Shown: piece after piece, positions 9,484 through 17,824 of the stretch
Position numbering within the stretch: position 1 is the stretch's first letter
Layout: each line of letters opens with the position of its first letter
DNA from: Candidatus Atribacteria bacterium ADurb.Bin276
Lineage (GTDB): Bacteria; Atribacterota; Atribacteria; Atribacterales; Atribacteraceae
Length of the DNA stretch: 60,625 bases
NCBI GenBank assembly: GCA_002069605.1
Contig: MWBQ01000033.1
Coordinates: 1-60,625, forward strand
Direction: 5' to 3'
Notes under the pieces: generated by a model
Database searches by the model: none
What the model was told of the DNA's origin: nothing
What the model saw: the letters and a program-made list of their open reading frames with translations, nothing else
Position numbers and translations under genes: made by a program

Positions 9484-9506
9484 ATAATAGCTTTGGGAAA
9501 AATCAA
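9479..9506 (-). promoter_or_regulatory. Predicted nrdR promoter
   Basis: On the minus strand TTGATT (9506-9501) and TATACT (9484-9479) are separated by 16 bp, a reasonable sigma-70-type promoter. The -10 overlaps the distal NrdR box. Confidence 0.5.
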
Positions 9507-9756
9507 TATGGAAAATAAAAAATATTCATAGCTTAATCCTGGGGGAAAAACTTTTATTTAAAAATGAACTTTTACACCTAACAGTCTAAGTTACTTGAAA
9601 TTATTTTGTTTTTCCTGGGTTAATGAATATAATATAGTCTTGGGATTAAGGGAAAGTTTTCAATAAAAAACCTATCAAGATGTTTATGATAGAGATAGTA
9701 GTTATAGAGTTTTATTCATTAAAATAAGGATGATATATCAAGGAGATGGATGCCGT

Positions 9757-10794
9757 TTGAAAGTTGGTATTCCTCGAGGATTGTTGTTTTATCGTTTTTA
9801 TGCCTATTGGACAACTTTTTTAAAGGAATTAGGTGCCGATCTGGTAATTTCTCCACCAACCAATAAGCTCATTATTCAGCGAGGCCTTACCTATGGAGTG
9901 GATGAAATATGCTTTCCGGTAAAAGTATTTTTAGGGCACTGTCATTATTTAAAGGATAAGGTTGATTCTCTTTTTGTGCCCCGTATGGTGAGTTTCTGTA
10001 AAAATGAATATAATTGCCCGAAAATTCTTGGTTTACCCGATGTCGTTAGAAATCTCTTCAATATTCCCCAGGAAAGAATAATTGATGATGAAATCAATAT
10101 GAGAGACCGGGGTTTTATTGGGTGGCGACAAGGTTTTATTGAAATAGGGAAGCGATTTACCTCGAATGTCAGAAAAATAAACCACGCTCTTCAAATTGCT
10201 GAAGAGGCTCATTTTCAGTACCGAAAAAAAATTGCTAATGGATATTTTCCTGAAAATTTGATTGATAACCATCCAATGTTAACCTCTTATCAGGAAAAAA
10301 TTCTTTTATTAGGCCATAGTTACCTGATCAATGATAGTTATATTAACATGAATATTCTTCATAAAATGAATACTATGGGTTATTCAATTGTTACCAGTGA
10401 TATGATAGATAATAAGGAGATCCGAAAAGCTTTAAAAAAAATTCCTAAACCCAGCTTTTGGACGATTTCCAATGAAGTATTAGGCAGCGCGCTCTATTCA
10501 ATATACCAAAAAGATCCGGCTATAAAAGGATTCGTTCATTTAGTATCTTTTGAATGTGGTCCCGATTCGCTGGTTGGTGAACTCATCGAGCGGTGGTTAA
10601 AAAGAGAGGTTTATTCTATTCCTTACCTGCGCCTTGAGATTGATGAACATACTGGCGAGGCTGGTTTGATAACTCGCTTGGAAGCTTTTGTTGATATGAT
10701 GAAATGGAGGACAGAAACATTTGAAAGCAACCTTTCCTCATCTTGCTCATCTGAATGTGGTTCTGGAGGTTCTTTATCCAGCACTGGGAATTGA
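9757..10794 (+). CDS. COG3580-like acyl-CoA dehydratase activase-related protein
   Basis: About 345 aa. It belongs to the DUF2229/COG3580-3581 group, found either as separate genes or as C-terminal parts of very large BadF/HgdC-type activases. The N terminus KVGIPRGLLFYRFYAYW and the DEICFPVKVFLGH segment with its conserved Cys are typical, as is the closing motif DEHTGEAGLITRLEAFVDM. The best start is TTG at 9757, with AAGGAGATGG at correct spacing; the ATG at 9730 has no site. The last 24 residues or so (Ser/Cys/Gly-rich) lie past the normal family end and are encoded in the region overlapping the next gene. Its biochemical role is not established; by context it works with the next two genes. 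Confidence 0.75.
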   Translation: MKVGIPRGLLFYRFYAYWTTFLKELGADLVISPPTNKLIIQRGLTYGVDEICFPVKVFLGHCHYLKDKVDSLFVPRMVSFCKNEYNCPKILGLPDVVRNLFNIPQERIIDDEINMRDRGFIGWRQGFIEIGKRFTSNVRKINHALQIAEEAHFQYRKKIANGYFPENLIDNHPMLTSYQEKILLLGHSYLINDSYINMNILHKMNTMGYSIVTSDMIDNKEIRKALKKIPKPSFWTISNEVLGSALYSIYQKDPAIKGFVHLVSFECGPDSLVGELIERWLKREVYSIPYLRLEIDEHTGEAGLITRLEAFVDMMKWRTETFESNLSSSCSSECGSGGSLSSTGN

Positions 10795-11821
10795 AGTTAT
10801 TCCTCCACCTCCAATTACTAAAAAAACTATTGAAATAGGAGTAAAACTCGCTCCTCAAAATGCCTGTTTTCCAATGAAAGTGACCTTGGGCAATTTCATT
10901 GAAGGCATAGAAAAGGGAGCTGATACTATTTTTATGGCTGGCGGAGTCGGTCCGTGCCGTTTTGGATATTATGGACAAATTCAAAGAATAATTATTGAAG
11001 ATCTGGGCTATGATGTGAATTTTGTGCTTATTGATTCGCCTCGGTATGGTTGGAAGAACTTTTTTTCCTCCTTAAAAACAATGGTTGGAGGCAAATGGTC
11101 GATTTCACGTATTCATCGAGCGGTTCGATTAGCTTGGAACGTTCTTCGATATGTTGAGGATTTGGAAAAAACCAGCCGACTGGTTCGATGGAAATTAAAA
11201 GAACCTTCACAACTTGATGGATTGATGGAAAAAAGCTTAAAAGAGATTAAAAACATCACTTCCGTTGCTCAATTAGAAGAAATACGGAGCAATGCCTTGC
11301 ATGAAATATCTCAACTTAATACTATAGAAAAAAATGAACCTATTAAGATAGGTATTGTGGGTGAAGTTTATATCGCACAAGAATTTAGGGTGAATTTTAA
11401 CATTGAAAAGCTTTTAGGAAATATGGGTATCTTAGTGGACAATTCAGTTTCAACCGCTGAATATGTTCTTAATTTTTTTCCTTTAACCCGTTCAAGAGAG
11501 AAAGAAGAAGCTTGGAAATTAGCTAAACCTTTTCTTAAAAGATTTGTAGGTGGAGAAGGGATTGACACGGTTGGAAGTACTATCCGATATGCCCAACAAG
11601 GTTTTGATGGAGTTATTCATTTATATCCTTTTACTTGCATGCCTGAGGCGGTTGCGAAAAGTGTTGTTGCAGGGGTAGGAAGGGAATACAATATTCCTAT
11701 ACTTCATTTGGCTATTGATGAACATGCCGGAGAGGCTGGAATGATAACTCGAGTTGAAGCTTTTGTTGATGTTTTGGAAATGCGTCGCCAACAAAATGTT
11801 CGAGAAGCATCGTGCTCATAA
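10721..11821 (+). CDS. COG3581-like acyl-CoA dehydratase activase-related protein
   Basis: A 366-aa relative of the preceding protein, with the family N terminus KATFPHLAHL...PPPITKKT and the conserved segments APQNACFPMKVTLGNFIEG and GGVGPCRFGYYGQIQ. It also ends with DEHAGEAGMITRVEAFVD. Cysteines in these motifs suggest an iron-sulfur cluster, as in 2-hydroxyacyl-CoA dehydratase subunits. The start is TTG with TGGAGG ten bases upstream. It overlaps the previous coding region by 74 nt in another frame, which implies translational coupling. Partner of the following ATPase; the substrate is unknown. Confidence 0.78.
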   Translation: MKATFPHLAHLNVVLEVLYPALGIEVIPPPPITKKTIEIGVKLAPQNACFPMKVTLGNFIEGIEKGADTIFMAGGVGPCRFGYYGQIQRIIIEDLGYDVNFVLIDSPRYGWKNFFSSLKTMVGGKWSISRIHRAVRLAWNVLRYVEDLEKTSRLVRWKLKEPSQLDGLMEKSLKEIKNITSVAQLEEIRSNALHEISQLNTIEKNEPIKIGIVGEVYIAQEFRVNFNIEKLLGNMGILVDNSVSTAEYVLNFFPLTRSREKEEAWKLAKPFLKRFVGGEGIDTVGSTIRYAQQGFDGVIHLYPFTCMPEAVAKSVVAGVGREYNIPILHLAIDEHAGEAGMITRVEAFVDVLEMRRQQNVREASCS

Positions 11822-11882
11822 ATAGTAACAAAAATTGGCTTTTATGAATGGTTAAAAGTGGGATGGCTGGAGGTTAGATATA

Positions 11883-12893
11883 ATGGATCTTTATCTCGGG
11901 GTTGATGTTGGTTCAGTGACAACAAAATTTGCCTTAGTTACAACCGATAAAGAAATTTACTCTAGTTGTTATTTAAAAACCAGCGGTGACCCGATTGCTG
12001 CTTTAAAAACCGGTCTTAAGTATATAAAATCCCACTATCCACCTGGAGGTGTAATACGGGGGGTGGGAACTACAGGTAGTGCACGCCATTTAGCAGGAGT
12101 AGTTGTTGGAGCTGATATGGTGAAAAATGAAATTACTGCTCATGCAGTTGCAGCCATAACTCTTCTGCCTGAAGTGAGAACGGTTTTTGAAATAGGTGGG
12201 CAGGATTCCAAACTGATCATTATTCGTGACCAGGTAGTGGAAGACTTTGCTATGAACACTATTTGTGCCGCAGGAACTGGTTCATTTTTGGAACATCAGG
12301 CAGTTCGTTTGGGCATCCCCATTGAAGAATTTGGTAAATTAGCTTTACAAGCTCAACAATCAGTACGAATTGCCGGACGTTGTACGGTATTTGCAGAATC
12401 GGATATGATCCATAAGCAGCAACTGGGTTTTGGTAAACCAGAAATCATCCGTGGTCTTTGTGAAGCATTAGTTCGAAATTTTATAAACAATTTGGCAACC
12501 GGAAAAACCATATTGGACCCTATCGTTTTTCAAGGTGGTGTTGCCGCCAATCAAGGGATCGTTCAAGCTTTCCACGATTTTTACCAAGGAAAGTATAAAA
12601 TTATTGTTCCCCAAGAATATGGGATCATGGGCGCATGGGGTGCAGCTCTTTTAGTGTTAGGTACAAAACAAGAAAAAACTTCATTCCAGGGTTTTGAAGT
12701 GATAAATCGTTCTTATGAAAATCGAAGCTTTACTTGCGATGATTGCCCCAATAGTTGCGAGATTGTAGTTTTGAAAGAAGAGAGTAAAGTAAAAGCTCTG
12801 TGGGGGAGTCGCTGTGGAAAATGGATTCCTGAATTAGTTGATGAAAAATTTTCTGAAAAAGAAGAGAAAACCTTATCTTTTTCGAAAAAATAG
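11883..12893 (+). CDS. BadF/BadG/HgdC-family acyl-CoA dehydratase activase (ATPase)
   Basis: A 336-aa actin/Hsp70-fold ATPase like the activator (component A) of 2-hydroxyglutaryl-CoA dehydratase and benzoyl-CoA reductase, which uses ATP to drive low-potential electron transfer from a [4Fe-4S] cluster held between two subunits. Motifs: DVGSVTTKFAL (phosphate 1), GGQDSKLI, NTICAAGTGSFLEHQ with the first cluster Cys, and GRCTVFAESDM with the second. An extra C-terminal stretch has CDDCPNSC and GSRCGKW, possibly a second metal site not found in the minimal activator. GGAGGTTAG precedes the ATG. The dehydratase itself is not in the window. Confidence 0.9.
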   Translation: MDLYLGVDVGSVTTKFALVTTDKEIYSSCYLKTSGDPIAALKTGLKYIKSHYPPGGVIRGVGTTGSARHLAGVVVGADMVKNEITAHAVAAITLLPEVRTVFEIGGQDSKLIIIRDQVVEDFAMNTICAAGTGSFLEHQAVRLGIPIEEFGKLALQAQQSVRIAGRCTVFAESDMIHKQQLGFGKPEIIRGLCEALVRNFINNLATGKTILDPIVFQGGVAANQGIVQAFHDFYQGKYKIIVPQEYGIMGAWGAALLVLGTKQEKTSFQGFEVINRSYENRSFTCDDCPNSCEIVVLKEESKVKALWGSRCGKWIPELVDEKFSEKEEKTLSFSKK

Positions 12894-12970
12894 TTAATGA
12901 GGGGTTTTTATTTTTTTCATTCTTATGGTATTTTAAAGTGAATCAAAAATTGGTTGAGGGGGGTTGTGTC

Positions 12971-13708
12971 ATGGCAGTTTCAGGTTTCTTACAAGAAAAC
13001 CGCGTAAGTGTAATTTCTGCTGTTTTAGCGGTTATATTTATTATTTTAACACCAATAGTATCTATAATTGGTGGTTTTGCAGCAGTTTCTGAGGTCACAA
13101 CTGGAGATGTTGCAACCGGGGCGGTGGCGGCAGGTGGCACGGTAGTCATTGCAGTGGTTTTTGCATTAATCAGTGCGATTCTCCAAGCAGTAGTGCTTTA
13201 TCAATGGGGGAATGTTATTAACAACAATATCAAGAATACCAAACATATTTTTACCCATGCCAAAGATCAGTTGCAAGATCCACTTCGTGGAGAAATTGGT
13301 TTTTTTGTGAATCGATTGGAAGATTTTTTGGTTCAAGCATGGCCATTTTATATCTATTTGGTATTGTATATTATTGCCCAATTTGTTGGCTGGTATTCAT
13401 TCCTTCTCTACTTGATCGGTTTTGTTTTTCTGGCAATATACTTATCGAATATTTTTAAAGCAACCAGCAAGGTTTCAGACATGAAAGATAAGATATATTC
13501 ATATCTCAAGGGAGCCAAGGGATATAATTCAGAAAGCTATATCTTCCGAATACCACAACGAAGTGTGGCTTTGGTTATTATATTAAGTGTTATAACTTTA
13601 GGAATATATTGGGCATATATTCTGATTAAATTAAGTATGGAAATAAATGAGTACGTTGCCAGCGATGAAAAAGTTCGACCTGAATTGGAAAAAATGTTAA
13701 CGACTTAG
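12971..13708 (+). CDS. Membrane protein with C-terminal DUF4234-like domain
   Basis: A 245-aa integral membrane protein with about five hydrophobic segments (around residues 12-35, 50-75, 120-160 and 205-230). The last segment, with VITLGIYWAYILIKL, looks like DUF4234. No catalytic motif was recognised. The frame extends to 12938, but the ATG at 12971 has GGGGGG-type binding sequence (12958-12963) and is followed by a plausible N terminus. A 14-bp hairpin closes the gene. The function is unknown. Confidence 0.7.
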   Translation: MAVSGFLQENRVSVISAVLAVIFIILTPIVSIIGGFAAVSEVTTGDVATGAVAAGGTVVIAVVFALISAILQAVVLYQWGNVINNNIKNTKHIFTHAKDQLQDPLRGEIGFFVNRLEDFLVQAWPFYIYLVLYIIAQFVGWYSFLLYLIGFVFLAIYLSNIFKATSKVSDMKDKIYSYLKGAKGYNSESYIFRIPQRSVALVIILSVITLGIYWAYILIKLSMEINEYVASDEKVRPELEKMLTT

Positions 13709-13728
13709 GTTGGTTCATAATATGAGCG

Positions 13729-13764
13729 AAATGCGGGGTAATGCCTATTACCCCGCATTTTAAT
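13729..13764 (+). terminator. Strong hairpin terminator after the DUF4234-like gene
   Basis: A 14-bp perfect stem (13729-13742 with 13747-13760, GCCT loop) rich in G/C, followed by TAATTT. It includes the farthest upstream in-frame ATG of the next gene, so that ATG is unlikely to be the real start. Confidence 0.75.
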
Positions 13765-13785
13765 TTCAAATTGAGGATTTATTGT

Positions 13786-14700
13786 ATGGTATTTTTTTTG
13801 ATACTACTAAATTTAGTTTTTTTTCTTACAACATTAATAAGTGGTGGTTTTTCCGTTCCAATACTCCTCCGTTTAGGTGCGAAATTTGGCCCCCTCATTG
13901 TTGCTGGAGAATGGCAAAGACTTCTGTTATGCATGTTTCTTCATGGGAGCATCTGGCACCTTTTCTTTAATATGTATGCACTCTATAATTTAGGCCGATT
14001 AGCTGAAGGAGTCTATGGAGCAAAGAAGTTTTTTATAATTTACATTGTCACTGGAATGGGAGGGAGCCTGCTTTCGCTTTTAATGAATTATTCCAATGTA
14101 AGCGTTGGAGCGAGTGGTGCCATCTTCGGTTTGGCTGGTGCGTTATTTGCTAGTGGATTAAAATACCGGAACACATCTTTAAATAGACTCGCCAGAAGTT
14201 TACTTCCTTTTATCCTTATAAATTTACTTATCGGTTTTGTAACTCCGGTAGTAGATAATGGTGCTCATATTGGTGGTTTGCTGAGTGGAATGCTTTTGGG
14301 TTACCTCGTTTCTCCTGGAGAAAGTTGGTTTGCATGGAAGAAAAAAGCCGAGGAAATCATTCAGTGGGCTATGGTGGTTTTTATTGCTGTAAGTGTGGTC
14401 ACTTTTTTTATCCCCAACACTTGGCAAAAATCCTCAATTGATTCAGTGATTACGTTTCATAATCAAATGCAAAATTATATTTGGATTGCCCAAAATGGAA
14501 ATCCACCTCCGGTTCACCTTCTGGAAAACCTCCCCGCCCCAGATCGAGAAGCTCGGGAAATAAAAAATAAAATGCTTGAATATTCTTCCAGCAGAACAAA
14601 AAACGCTGCCATCCTACAGGAGATTGAAAATGATTTTATGGTATGGAGAGATCGGGTTTTAAAAAAATATGAAGGTTTAATTTATGAAAAGGATAGTTAG
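13786..14700 (+). CDS. Rhomboid-family intramembrane serine protease
   Basis: A 304-aa membrane protein that cleaves transmembrane substrates. Family marks are complete: FLHGSIWHLFFNMYAL (HxxxN), the nucleophile loop GASGAIFGLAGA (Ser) and DNGAHIGGLLSGMLLG (catalytic His). Six or so hydrophobic segments fill residues 1-215, and a soluble, charged tail of about 100 residues follows. The start is placed at the ATG at 13786, with GAGG nine bases upstream. An earlier in-frame ATG (13741) lies inside the preceding terminator. Its substrate is unknown. Confidence 0.88.
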   Translation: MVFFLILLNLVFFLTTLISGGFSVPILLRLGAKFGPLIVAGEWQRLLLCMFLHGSIWHLFFNMYALYNLGRLAEGVYGAKKFFIIYIVTGMGGSLLSLLMNYSNVSVGASGAIFGLAGALFASGLKYRNTSLNRLARSLLPFILINLLIGFVTPVVDNGAHIGGLLSGMLLGYLVSPGESWFAWKKKAEEIIQWAMVVFIAVSVVTFFIPNTWQKSSIDSVITFHNQMQNYIWIAQNGNPPPVHLLENLPAPDREAREIKNKMLEYSSSRTKNAAILQEIENDFMVWRDRVLKKYEGLIYEKDS

Positions 14701-14756
14701 CTAAGATTTATTATTTATCTTTAGATAATAGTTTGTTGAGGAGGGCTGGAAACCTG

Positions 14757-15545
14757 ATGTTTAAAAACTTGATTTTAGATAAACCACTTGCATTTATCGA
14801 TGTTGAAACCACTGGTCTTCAACCGAATGTCGATAGAATAGTTGAGCTATCGATTCTTAAAATATTTCCTGATGGAAATTACGAGTATAAAAGCCATCGA
14901 ATAAATCCAGAAATACCTATTCCTGACCAAGCAACAGCAATACACGGTATTACCGATGAAGATGTAGTAAATGAACGAAAATTTCAAGAATACGCCTCAA
15001 TCATTAATGATTTTCTTGATGGTTGCGATATAGCCGGATTCAATGTGTTGAAATTTGATATACCTTTTCTTGAAGCAGAATTTAGAAGAGCGGGTATTCC
15101 TTTCCAAAATAAAGATCAGAAATGTGTCGATGTTCAAATACTTTACCATTTACTCGAACCAAGAGATTTAAAAAGCGCTTATTTGAAGTACTGTGGGAAA
15201 GAGATGGAATTAGCCCATACTGCTCAAGGCGATGCAACAGCAGCTGCTGAAATTTTGGATAAGCAATTAGAAATTCACCAGAATTTACCAAAAAATGTGG
15301 CGGGTTTACATGCATTATGTCGTCCAGAACTTAATAATTATGTGGATCCGGAAGGGAAGTTCATCTGGTCGAACGGGGAGATTGTATGCAACTTTGGGAG
15401 AAATTTCGGTTGGACTCTAAAACAACTTGCATCACAAACCCCTGATTATCTGCAATGGATGTTATCTTCAGATTTTTCACCCGATGTCAAAAAATTAGTT
15501 TATAATGCACTTCAAGGTAAATTCCCAAAACCAAAAGTAAAATAG
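14757..15545 (+). CDS. DnaQ-like 3'-5' exonuclease (DEDDh) with C-terminal ExoX-like region
   Basis: A 262-aa nuclease. Exo I: IDVETTGLQ; HGITDEDV follows; Exo II: NVLKFDIPFLEAE; Exo III: HTAQGDATAAAEIL, which gives the DEDDh set. The first 170 residues resemble the epsilon/DnaQ proofreading domain. The last 80 (FGRNFGWTLKQLASQTPDYLQWML) resemble the small domain seen in stand-alone exonucleases, in which a short DNA-binding element follows the nuclease. The ATG at 14757 is chosen over the TTG at 14733 because GAGGAGGG lies between them. It is probably a repair or DNA-trimming enzyme rather than the polymerase subunit. Confidence 0.88.
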   Translation: MFKNLILDKPLAFIDVETTGLQPNVDRIVELSILKIFPDGNYEYKSHRINPEIPIPDQATAIHGITDEDVVNERKFQEYASIINDFLDGCDIAGFNVLKFDIPFLEAEFRRAGIPFQNKDQKCVDVQILYHLLEPRDLKSAYLKYCGKEMELAHTAQGDATAAAEILDKQLEIHQNLPKNVAGLHALCRPELNNYVDPEGKFIWSNGEIVCNFGRNFGWTLKQLASQTPDYLQWMLSSDFSPDVKKLVYNALQGKFPKPKVK

Positions 15546-15614
15546 GTTTTAAAATTTACCTCTTTTTCTTGGAAAACTGAGAATTTTTTAAAATTAAGTG
15601 GTACTGAGTGTATA

Positions 15615-15648
15615 AAAAAGCTGGAGTAACAAAATTCTCCAGCTTTTT
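15615..15648. terminator. Bidirectional intrinsic terminator
   Basis: A 12-bp stem AAAAAGCTGGAG / CTCCAGCTTTTT with a 10-nt loop lies between the convergent exonuclease (plus) and ABC-2 operon (minus). It has a T-run on either strand, so it can serve both. Confidence 0.85.
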
Positions 15649-15669
15649 ATATTGTCCAACCAAAAGAAA

Positions 15670-17004
15670 TTATTTCTCAATATGACTCCGTCGGGATAGG
15701 ATAACGATTAGCGCAACAATTAAAGGAAAAAATGGAATTGCATATAAATAGCCGGCGTTATCTTTTTTCAATAACCTTATTACTCGCTCGCTTTTGGAAA
15801 CAGGTTGGTTGTTATCGGATTGGACCAATGAGACAGAATAGTCACGTTTAGGAAGATTTGGATCTAAAATAACTTTATAACTTTCGAAAGTCGGTTGGTA
15901 TCCCTGCTGTTTAAGCTCATCGCTATAATTGAGAATTTCATATCCCAATTCAGCACCGGGAATTTGCTTTACAAAGTAAGGTTGCTTATCAACTGACTGG
16001 AGAATTTGCTGCTTAAATCCCAGAATGGTTTTGATGTTATCGATTGGATCAACATGAACCCACTTCCAGCGTTCTAATCGCCCGACATTTTGAGGATCAA
16101 CTAGCTTGTTGTGGTATAGCTCATTGTATTCATCTTGAAGAAAAGGATTAAAGTAAAGTTCATTTTTTCCTATCGCATGGATAATCCATGAAGGTTCATC
16201 ACAATTTTCTTTTTTCGTCCAGCGGTTTCCCGGAATTATTTCGTAACCAGTGCCCCCTTGGCGACGGGAAGCAAAAACGATAACTTTTTTTTCGCTCCCT
16301 TCGACCAGCGTACCATCTTCGGCTCGAAGTTGAATTTCATAAGATCCAACCGGAAGTTGTAAAACAAAGCCTTGAGCTAATTCGGTTGAATAGAATTGAA
16401 CAAACTCAGGTGGCTTTGGTTCTTGAGGGATGGGGATATTAATTGGTCCAGTGTCTCCAGCTTCACGACGACGTCTTACTTCTTCTAAAAAACGATTAAA
16501 AGATTCACGATATTGGGCCATATTTTCATAGTATTGTCGTAATTGAGCATTAAATTGCTCAACGGCCGACTGATATTTTTCAAAGGATTCTATAGCAGAA
16601 GCCTCGGTGTAGACCACGGCTTTTTCTGAATAGTACCCTTTCGGGTAATAGAGTGAATAAGAAACCTTATCGAGAGTTTCAATAATTTTTCCATTTTGTA
16701 TTAACTCCAGCTTACCGGCAACCTCTTCATTAAGAGTACTAAAACCAGCCATATATTTTTGGGTAATCGGCCAGAAATAGACAATAGTTTTTCGAGGGCT
16801 TATTATGCTGGATTCATTAGCAATCAGATAAATTGTTTCTTCGGTAGCTGGGCAGAAGCTTTTGCTGTATCCTGAACCGTTAAAGGAAGTCAAAGAAAAT
16901 ACCAGTTGTTCTCGCAAAACCGGAGCTTCAGCCATAGCAATAGTTGAGACTCCAAATAGGCTTATAACAATGAGGATAAATAATGTTAAAGAATTTTTTT
17001 TCAT
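15670..17004 (-). CDS. Exported ABC-2 accessory protein with C-terminal membrane anchor
   Basis: A 444-aa protein of unknown family. It has a signal peptide (MKKNSLTLFILIVISLFG..., about residues 1-25), a long extracytoplasmic body, a charged, proline-rich region (EEVRRRREAGDT then PIPQEPKPPEF, about residues 185-210) and one C-terminal transmembrane helix ending in a short basic tail. The frame extends to 17073, but the ATG at 17004 is chosen: it gives the signal peptide, has GAGGTG upstream and overlaps the permease stop by 4 nt (ATGA). It is the last gene of a four-gene export operon, where it may act as the extracytoplasmic part of the transporter. No known domain was recognised. Confidence 0.65.
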   Translation of the reverse strand: MKKNSLTLFILIVISLFGVSTIAMAEAPVLREQLVFSLTSFNGSGYSKSFCPATEETIYLIANESSIISPRKTIVYFWPITQKYMAGFSTLNEEVAGKLELIQNGKIIETLDKVSYSLYYPKGYYSEKAVVYTEASAIESFEKYQSAVEQFNAQLRQYYENMAQYRESFNRFLEEVRRRREAGDTGPINIPIPQEPKPPEFVQFYSTELAQGFVLQLPVGSYEIQLRAEDGTLVEGSEKKVIVFASRRQGGTGYEIIPGNRWTKKENCDEPSWIIHAIGKNELYFNPFLQDEYNELYHNKLVDPQNVGRLERWKWVHVDPIDNIKTILGFKQQILQSVDKQPYFVKQIPGAELGYEILNYSDELKQQGYQPTFESYKVILDPNLPKRDYSVSLVQSDNNQPVSKSERVIRLLKKDNAGYLYAIPFFPLIVALIVILSRRSHIEK

Positions 17005-17822
17005 GCCTTGACACCTCTTCGGTTCATGATGAAGATGGAAAGAGAGAGAAAAATCACTACATACACGATGCAATATAGAACATTAGTAAAGAACAATGAC
17101 CAATTATCCAATATTACCGAATCTAAACCTCGTGATAAATAGGCAAAGGGTGAAACCCAATTGATTCCCTTAAAAACTAATTGAAGTGTTTCTCGAACAT
17201 AAAAAAGCGAAGTCGGGAGGGATTCTTTTTCTAATCCTAAAAGGGTACTATAAGAAAACTGGATGGCAAGGAATGCCCCAAAAACCGCAATGAGCGTGAT
17301 GACCGAACTTCTTACCCGGCTGGTCAGTGAGGAGATGAAAAGCCCAAAACTAACCACACAAGATATGAGAAATACTCCCATAATCAAGGCACGAACCAGA
17401 CCAGGAGTAAATCCTAAATTGGTAAAAAAGCTCACCAAGAAGAAGTAAACAGCAGTAAAACCTAATGAAATTACACCCAAAAAAAAGTCTTTCCAAAATT
17501 TAGCCATTAGAAAATTCTTTGAAGTAACTGGTCCGTAGAAGAGAACTTCTAAGGTTCCTTGTTCGCGTTCCCTTGATATCGAAATCGCCGAAATGAGTAC
17601 CAAGTAGAGTGAGATGATGATGATGGTGATATACAATGGATAATTAAGAGGAAATGCGCTCACTAAAATATCGTCTTCTCTAATTCCATCAAGAAAATTC
17701 TTTAAAATAAAAGATGAGGCGAAGAAGGAAACAAACAACACTCCATAATAACCCCAACTATACAAGCTATATAAAAGGTCTCTTTTTAGGAGAATCTTGG
17801 TAATTCTTCCTTGGCTTGCCAC
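17001..17822 (-). CDS. ABC-2 type transporter permease
   Basis: A 273-aa integral membrane protein with six hydrophobic segments. The ISREREQGTLEVLFYGPVTSKNF segment is typical of NosY/GldF-type ABC-2 permeases (about residues 83-105). The start is GTG at 17822 with GGAGGG upstream. It is placed 2 nt after the lipoprotein-like 239-aa gene and overlaps the next gene by 4 nt, so the four genes are a tight operon. With the ATPase at 18541-19488 it forms the core of an exporter or a membrane-remodelling system. The substrate is unknown. Confidence 0.85.
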   Translation of the reverse strand: MASQGRITKILLKRDLLYSLYSWGYYGVLFVSFFASSFILKNFLDGIREDDILVSAFPLNYPLYITIIIISLYLVLISAISISREREQGTLEVLFYGPVTSKNFLMAKFWKDFFLGVISLGFTAVYFFLVSFFTNLGFTPGLVRALIMGVFLISCVVSFGLFISSLTSRVRSSVITLIAVFGAFLAIQFSYSTLLGLEKESLPTSLFYVRETLQLVFKGINWVSPFAYLSRGLDSVILDNWSLFFTNVLYCIVYVVIFLSLSIFIMNRRGVKA

Positions 17823-17824
17823 AG

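Noticed and set aside
13741-13785. N-terminal extension of the rhomboid protease
   Set aside because: The upstream ATG is within the terminator hairpin of the preceding gene, and a good start with GAGG lies at 13786.
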